From Pseudanabaena sp. FACHB-2040 (GTDB lineage: Bacteria > Cyanobacteriota > Cyanobacteriia > Phormidesmidales > Phormidesmidaceae), in NCBI RefSeq assembly GCF_014696715.1, contig NZ_JACJQO010000019.1, forward strand, positions 248,001-312,000: a stretch of DNA of 64,000 nt, given 5' to 3'. Shown here piece after piece: positions 59,394 to 64,000 of the stretch (position 1 is the stretch's first letter; each line of letters starts with the position of its first letter). The notes beneath the pieces are model-generated. The model made no database searches and had not been told where the DNA came from. It was given only the letters and a program-made list of their open reading frames with translations. The translations under genes were made by a program, and so were the position numbers.

Positions 59394-60206
59394 ATGGGAA
59401 TCGTTTTTGCCAACATTCTGGCCATTTATCAGCGGGAACTGCGGAGCTACTTTGGCTCACCCCTGGCTTATATCATTGCTGGGGTGTTTTGGCTGCTGGG
59501 CGGGTTTTTCCTGGCTGCTATTTTGCTAGGCCCCCAGGGAATCATTGCCCAGATTGCCGCTGCCGACCAGGCGCAGCAGGCAGGCATGGCTGCTACCCCC
59601 TCCTTTGATGTCGCCTACGAATTTCTCAAAGCCTACGTTGGTCTGCTAGGGTCGCTGTCAATGTTTGTACTGCCCATGCTCTCAATGGGGCTCTATGCCG
59701 ACGAGCGCAAGCAAGGCACCCTAGAGCTGCTGGCCACCTCTCCCGTAACTAACTGGGCCGTCGCCCTGGGCAAACTGCTGGCGGTTTTAACCTTCTATGT
59801 CGCTATGATCTTACCCCTGATGGTTTGTCAGGCGGTCGCCCTAGGGGCAGCCAATCCTCCGTTAGGGCCCGGCATTTTTCTGCTTAGTCACTTGGGGCTA
59901 GTGCTTCTGGCCGCTAGCGTATTGTCTCTGGGTATGTTTATCTCCTCTTTGACTGGCAGCACTGTGCTAGCTGCGATCATGACCTTTGCTCTAATTTTAA
60001 TGCTGTGGCTGATTGATGCCATAGCCCAAGGATTGGGTGGGGGACTGGGCGGTGCGCTGGGCCACCTCTCTCTGCTAAAACACTTCACAGAGTTTACAGA
60101 GGGCATCTTCGACACCAGTGGGCTGATTCTTTTTGTGTCTTACATTGTTTTGGGCCTTTACCTGACGGCCCAGTCGGTTGAAACCCTGCGATTCCAGCGG
60201 GCCTAG
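59394..60206 (+). CDS. ABC-2 type permease (GldF-like)
   Basis: A 270-residue permease with six membrane helices (YQRELRSYFGSPLAYIIAGV, then SMFVLPMLSMGLYADERKQG, LAVLTFYVAMILPLMVCQAV, LVLLAASVLSLGMFISSLTG, TFALILMLWLIDAIAQ, LFVSYIVLGLYLTA). The helix-turn ADERKQGTLELLATSPV is the ABC-2 signature. It partners the upstream ATPase and the downstream GldG protein. Confidence 0.87.
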   Translation: MGIVFANILAIYQRELRSYFGSPLAYIIAGVFWLLGGFFLAAILLGPQGIIAQIAAADQAQQAGMAATPSFDVAYEFLKAYVGLLGSLSMFVLPMLSMGLYADERKQGTLELLATSPVTNWAVALGKLLAVLTFYVAMILPLMVCQAVALGAANPPLGPGIFLLSHLGLVLLAASVLSLGMFISSLTGSTVLAAIMTFALILMLWLIDAIAQGLGGGLGGALGHLSLLKHFTEFTEGIFDTSGLILFVSYIVLGLYLTAQSVETLRFQRA

Positions 60207-60227
60207 GGCAGCGATTGGAGGAAACCT

Positions 60228-61805
60228 ATGAAAACTATCGTGGCCTATCGCCAATATCTCAAGTACCTAGCCCTGCTAGGCCTGCTGCTCTCGACCGCCG
60301 GACTGGTGGTGGGGGTGGCTTCTAGCTGGGGCTGGCTGTCAGCGGGCCTGCTATTTGGGGGGCTAGGTCTGCTGCTGGTGGGCTTAGCATTTAGTGATGT
60401 CGTGCAGGGGCGCTTTTGGCAGCAGCGCTCGACTGAGGCCGGAGCCAATGCCCTGATAGCAACGCTAGCGGTGCTGATCATTCTGGCTCTGCTCAACGTT
60501 CTGGCCGTGCGCTACTCCAGCCGCATTGATGTAACGGAAAACCAGATCTTCACTCTGGCCCCCCAGTCTCGGCAGCTGGTGCAGACTTTGGAGCAGCCTG
60601 CCCGAGCCGTGATCTTCGACGTCGCTCAAAATGCCCAGGACCGACAGCTGCTAGAAAGCTATCAGCGGGCAGGCAGCAACTTTGCCTACGAGTACGTTGA
60701 CCCCTACGCCAACCCTCAGCTAGCTCAGCGGTTTGAGGCAACCCGTCCGGGCATGGCCTTTTTAGAGTTGGGCGACCGGCGGGAGTTTCTGCAGAATATT
60801 AGTCCCCAAGAACGTCTTTCAGAGCGCACGCTAACAAACACACTAGATCAGCTAGTGAGCGATCGCACCTTGACGGTCTACTTCACTCAGGGCCACCGAG
60901 AATTTCCCATTGATGGCAGTGAGGCAGGCTTTTCTCAAGCTGTCGCAGCCCTAGAGGAGAAAAACTACACCGTTAGACCCCTCAACTTAGCTGAAACACC
61001 CCAAGTGCCCGAAGACGCCAGCTTGGTTGTCGTCGCTGGCCCGGCCCAGGAGTTCTTTGCCCCTGAGGTCGCAGCGCTTCAAAGCTATCTCGATCGAGGC
61101 GGCAGTCTCATGTTGCTGATCGATCCGCGCACCAATCCTGGATTGGGCAACCTGCTCGATCGCTGGGGGGTCACGCTTGACGAACGCATTGTGCTCGATA
61201 CCTCCGGCGCAGGTCAGCTCGTGGGCTTAGGCCCGGCCGCACCGCTGGTCACCGACTACGGTAGCCATCCCATCACCCAGGATTTTCGAGGCGGTCGCTC
61301 TTTCTATCCGCTGGCTCGCCCGGTAGAGGTGGAGGCCCTGCCCGATATCACTGCCGTGCCGTTGCTGCAGACCAATCCCCAGAGCCGGGCAGAGGCGATT
61401 TCTGAGAGCGGCGAGCTGCAGTACGACCCCAATGCAGTGCCAGAAGGATCGTTTACCCTAGGAGTCGCCCTCAGTCGCCCGGTGGACGCAGCTGCTCCAG
61501 ACCAGTCGCAGACGGCTGAGGCTGAAGAAGCTGCCCCTGAAGCCCGCATGGTTGTGATTGGCAACGCCAGTTTTGCTACCGATGGTTTATTTGATCAGCA
61601 GCTCAACGGCGATGTCTTCCTTAATGCCGTGAGTTGGTTGGGCCAGCAAAACGATGCCGTCCTGTCCATCCGGCCTAGGACGGTGACCAATCGCCGCATC
61701 ACCATGACGGTGCAGCAGCAGCTTGGCCTAGGCGTGTTTTCCTTGCTGGTGCTGCCGCTGATTGGGTTTGCGATGGCGCTAGTGATGTGGTTGCGGCGAC
61801 GCTAG
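60228..61805 (+). CDS. GldG-family ABC auxiliary protein
   Basis: A 525-residue protein with three or four membrane helices at the start (LALLGLLLSTAGLVVGVASS, LFGGLGLLLVGLAF, LIATLAVLIILALLNVLAV), a large outside region with the ABC-transporter auxiliary (PF09822-type) domain (ENQIFTLAPQSRQLVQTLEQ, SLVVVAGPAQEFF, GGSLMLLIDPRTN, WGVTLDERIVLD), and a last helix (GVFSLLVLPLIGFAMALVMW). In Flavobacterium GldG is part of the gliding ABC complex, but the wider family is not tied to motility. Confidence 0.9.
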   Translation: MKTIVAYRQYLKYLALLGLLLSTAGLVVGVASSWGWLSAGLLFGGLGLLLVGLAFSDVVQGRFWQQRSTEAGANALIATLAVLIILALLNVLAVRYSSRIDVTENQIFTLAPQSRQLVQTLEQPARAVIFDVAQNAQDRQLLESYQRAGSNFAYEYVDPYANPQLAQRFEATRPGMAFLELGDRREFLQNISPQERLSERTLTNTLDQLVSDRTLTVYFTQGHREFPIDGSEAGFSQAVAALEEKNYTVRPLNLAETPQVPEDASLVVVAGPAQEFFAPEVAALQSYLDRGGSLMLLIDPRTNPGLGNLLDRWGVTLDERIVLDTSGAGQLVGLGPAAPLVTDYGSHPITQDFRGGRSFYPLARPVEVEALPDITAVPLLQTNPQSRAEAISESGELQYDPNAVPEGSFTLGVALSRPVDAAAPDQSQTAEAEEAAPEARMVVIGNASFATDGLFDQQLNGDVFLNAVSWLGQQNDAVLSIRPRTVTNRRITMTVQQQLGLGVFSLLVLPLIGFAMALVMWLRRR

Positions 61806-61925
61806 CAGCCATCTTCTGAAGCGGCAGCCCGCAGTGGCAGCTCGTCTTTACTCGGTAGGGCTGTGGATCCTCCTACCCTCTTGTCTATGCCCACTCTTTT
61901 TAACGGTTAATCGACCTATCCGACC

Positions 61926-62645
61926 ATGAAACTGCAACGAAATACGGTCGTGCTGCTAGGCATTGCCCTACTGCTGGGGGCAGGGGTAATGGTGTCGGAG
62001 GCCCAGAGGCGCTCGTCTTCTGAGGCCCCTCCAACCCAATCTGCTGGCAACCCCATCTTTGGCTTTGCTGAGGCAGATGTGGTCTCTCTAGTCGTCGAGC
62101 GCGACGGCGAAACTCTAGCTTTTGAGCGAGATGATCAGAACACCTGGCAGATGGTGCAGCCTGTGCAAGCTATAGCCGAGGAAGGAGCCGTTGCCTTTCT
62201 GCTAAGTCGCCTGACAAGTGATGCCCCGGTTCAAGAACTGACGCTGAACCCCGATCAGCAGGCTGAGTTTGGCTTCACGCCACCCTCTGGCACCATCGAA
62301 CTCGCCCTAGCAGACGGCACCCGCCATACTCTCGTCTTAGGAGGCAAGGACTTCAGTGGTACTGCCCTCTATGCGCTGATCGATCCGGAGCAGGTGCCGC
62401 TGCCTGAAGACGCTGGGGAGGTGCCCCTCTATGTCGTGTCTCTTGACGTGGCAAACGGGGTCAACCGTCCTTTGGCAGAGTGGCAAGTTGCTACAGATGC
62501 GCCAGCCAGCACCCCCACTAGCGAGGCTTCGACTGAGGAGCCAGCAACGCCTGCAGCCGAAGATACCACTCAGGAGTCTCCAGAAGCTGCACCTGAAGAG
62601 CCAACGGCAGAAGAGGGTGAATCTGCACCACCGACTACTCCTTAA
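61926..62645 (+). CDS. DUF4340 protein
   Basis: A 239-residue protein anchored by an N-terminal helix (TVVLLGIALLLGAGVMVS). The DUF4340 domain follows (DVVSLVVERDGETLAFERDD, VAFLLSRLTSDAPVQELTL, ADGTRHTLVLGGKDFSG). The last 45 residues are Glu/Thr/Ala-rich and disordered. DUF4340 proteins typically accompany GldG, which is the case here, 120 bases upstream. Role in the transporter is unknown. Confidence 0.85.
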   Translation: MKLQRNTVVLLGIALLLGAGVMVSEAQRRSSSEAPPTQSAGNPIFGFAEADVVSLVVERDGETLAFERDDQNTWQMVQPVQAIAEEGAVAFLLSRLTSDAPVQELTLNPDQQAEFGFTPPSGTIELALADGTRHTLVLGGKDFSGTALYALIDPEQVPLPEDAGEVPLYVVSLDVANGVNRPLAEWQVATDAPASTPTSEASTEEPATPAAEDTTQESPEAAPEEPTAEEGESAPPTTP

Positions 62646-62750
62646 AGGTTTTCAGCTTTGGCTTCTGGAGCACAAAAACTGAAGCCCAGAAAACGGACTG
62701 GCCCGGAACCGAATGATAGGCTAGCGAAGCGCCTGCATGAAAAGATCGCT

Positions 62751-63605
62751 ATGAGTGTTCCTACGGCAACCCTATTAATTTCCTGCCCCGATCAGAGAGG
62801 GTTGGTGGCAAAAATTGCCAGCTTTATTTACTCCAATGGCGGCAATATTGTTCACGCCGACCAGCATCGGGACGAAGAGGCGGGGCTGTTTTTGTCACGA
62901 CTGGAGTGGCAGCTAGAGGGATTTAACCTGCCTAGGGAGCTAATTGGTCCGGCTTTTAATGCGATCGCACAGCCCCTAGGAGCCGACTGGCGACTGCAGT
63001 TTTCTGATGCCGTGCCCCGCATCGCTATCTGGGTCAGCCGTCAAGATCACTGCCTCTTAGATCTGCTCTGGCGACACAAGGCAGGGGAGTTAGCTGGGCA
63101 CATTCCGCTAATCATCAGCAACCACCCCAACCTCAAGCCCATTGCCGACCAGTTTGGCATCGACTATCACCATATTCCCGTCACTGCCGAGACCAAAGCT
63201 GAGCAGGAAGCTCAGCAGGCTAAGCTGCTGCGGCAGTACCAGATCGACTTAGTAGTGCTGGCTAAATACATGCAGGTGCTCTCGCCCGATTTTGTGGCTC
63301 AGTTTCCCAGCATCATCAACATTCACCACTCATTTTTGCCCGCCTTTGTTGGGGCCAATCCTTATCACCGCGCTTACGAACGGGGTGTCAAGATCATTGG
63401 GGCTACCGCCCACTACGTCACCTCTGACCTAGATGCAGGCCCCATTATTGAGCAAGACGTCGTTCGCATTAGCCACCGCGACGAGGTCAAAGACCTAATT
63501 CGCAAGGGCAAAGATCTAGAGCGCATGGTGCTGGCTCGTGCAGTCAGGCTACACCTACAAAACCGCACCCTGATCTACGGCAACCGAACCGTCGTGTTTG
63601 CTTAG
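62751..63605 (+). CDS. purU: PurU, formyltetrahydrofolate deformylase
   Basis: A 284-residue enzyme that releases formate from 10-formyl-THF, giving formate to purine synthesis and balancing the folate pool. An N-terminal ACT domain (PTATLLISCPDQRGLVAKIA) is followed by the formyltransferase fold with NIHHSFLPAFVGANPYHRAY and GATAHYVTSDLDAGPIIEQD, which contain the catalytic Asn, His and Asp. I chose ATG 62751, at the ACT domain start; the frame is open to 62658 but the added 31 residues are basic with no family match. Confidence 0.94.
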   Translation: MSVPTATLLISCPDQRGLVAKIASFIYSNGGNIVHADQHRDEEAGLFLSRLEWQLEGFNLPRELIGPAFNAIAQPLGADWRLQFSDAVPRIAIWVSRQDHCLLDLLWRHKAGELAGHIPLIISNHPNLKPIADQFGIDYHHIPVTAETKAEQEAQQAKLLRQYQIDLVVLAKYMQVLSPDFVAQFPSIINIHHSFLPAFVGANPYHRAYERGVKIIGATAHYVTSDLDAGPIIEQDVVRISHRDEVKDLIRKGKDLERMVLARAVRLHLQNRTLIYGNRTVVFA

Positions 63606-63633
63606 CACAAGAGTTTTAGGTGGCATCACAAAA

Positions 63634-63658
63634 ATGGGACGGAATTACTCCGTCCCAT
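63634..63658 (+). terminator. Terminator of purU
   Basis: A 10-bp perfect stem (ATGGGACGGA and its complement) with a 5-nt loop, 28 bases after the purU stop. No strong T-tract on the plus strand; on the minus strand it is followed by TTTTGTGATG, so it could serve both directions. Confidence 0.7.
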
Positions 63659-63701
63659 CAATGCATCAAGACCTGATTAAATTCAACGTATTTTCTGAGT
63701 T

Positions 63702-63731
63702 CTTAGAGACGGGATTAATCGCGTCTCTAAG
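63702..63731 (-). terminator. Terminator of atpG
   Basis: A 10-bp perfect stem (CTTAGAGACG and its complement) with a 10-nt loop, 25 bases after the atpG stop on the minus strand. Together with the purU hairpin it separates the convergent genes. Confidence 0.65.
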
Positions 63732-63755
63732 CCTCGTACTCATCGTGAAGCCGAT

Positions 63756-64000
63756 TTAGCCTAGCGCCTCAGCACCAGACACAACTTCCAGAAGTTCCTG
63801 CGTGATGGCGGCCTGACGGGCCTTATTGTAAGAGAGCGTCAGATCTTTAGCCAGTTCCTTAGCGTTGTCGCTGGCGTTGTTCATGGCAGTCATTCGAGCC
63901 GCTAGTTCGCTGGCGGCCGATTCCTGCAGCGCCCGCAGAATCTGGTTATTCAGATAAAGCGGCAGCAGCGCATCTAGAATCTGCACCGGATCTTGCTCAA
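63756..64000 (-). CDS. atpG: ATP synthase gamma subunit, C-terminal end only
   Basis: The last 81 codons, cut at the right edge of the window. The visible part reads [20 protein letters not shown], then [20 protein letters not shown] and [20 protein letters not shown], ending [19 protein letters not shown]. This is the C-terminal rotor helix of the F1 gamma subunit, with the conserved SEHAARMxAMxxAxxNA-type motif (here [17 protein letters not shown]). The upstream atp genes should lie beyond the window. Confidence 0.95.
   Translation of the reverse strand, partial: EQDPVQILDALLPLYLNNQILRALQESAASELAARMTAMNNASDNAKELAKDLTLSYNKARQAAITQELLEVVSGAEALG

Overview
The window is chromosomal DNA from a cyanobacterium. 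It carries chlorophyll synthase, a PetP-type cytochrome b6f subunit, a likely photosystem II assembly peptide (Psb35), ATP synthase gamma, and many small families known mainly from cyanobacteria (DUF2232, DUF2605, DUF2973, TIGR02450). The HIP1 octamer GCGATCGC occurs about 45 times by eye, where about one copy is expected by chance. Gene content resembles filamentous Leptolyngbya/Nodosilinea-type organisms, but the genus cannot be fixed from this sequence. No insertion sequence with a transposase, prophage, rRNA operon or CRISPR array was seen; there is one tRNA, tRNA-Gln(UUG).

Layout, left part (1-31 kb). The end of hypB is followed by a WecG/TagA glycosyltransferase and tRNA-Gln. An amine module comes next: a cytosolic-looking copper amine oxidase diverges from a PotD-like polyamine-binding protein, a Uma2 nuclease-like protein, a Coq4-like protein and a lone PotB-like permease. 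A 6.7-kb gene encodes a 2235-residue protein made of an N-terminal coiled coil, about 1300 acidic low-complexity residues and a C-terminal Hsp70/actin-fold ATPase. After it lie a Crp-DUF2232-CobT operon, an orphan lipoprotein SBP that overlaps convergently with a radical SAM/DUF2344 fusion, a STAS protein, clpS with a CPBP protease, ppk1 and a multi-helix channel-like protein.

Middle part (31-46 kb). This holds an SRPBCC protein, rsmI, a PfkB sugar kinase, a CysQ-type phosphatase, a membrane protein with the topology of PycTM/SLATT effectors, and an acidic protein. A PgpH-type HD phosphodiesterase lies head-to-tail with two Dpp/Opp permeases. Then come a peptidoglycan-binding protein preceded by a 14-bp tandem repeat, hisF, and a petP - Get3/ArsA-like - chlG cluster in which the ATPase has lost its P-loop lysines.

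Right part (46-64 kb). A class A PBP, the Psb35-like peptide, a complete potA-potD-potB-potC polyamine importer, and PBP2 (mrdA) are followed by four small cyanobacterial unknowns in a row. A Gld-type ABC export cluster (ATPase, permease, GldG, DUF4340), purU and the end of atpG close the window.

Themes. Polyamine uptake appears twice in full or in part, together with an amine oxidase that could degrade amines. Cell-wall synthesis (two PBPs, a PG-binding protein) and photosystem biogenesis (petP, Get3-like, chlG, psb35) lie close together. The most unusual items are the giant Hsp70-like protein, the PycTM-like protein, the PgpH-Dpp linkage, the degenerate Get3-like ATPase, and several short tandem duplications that end exactly at start codons.
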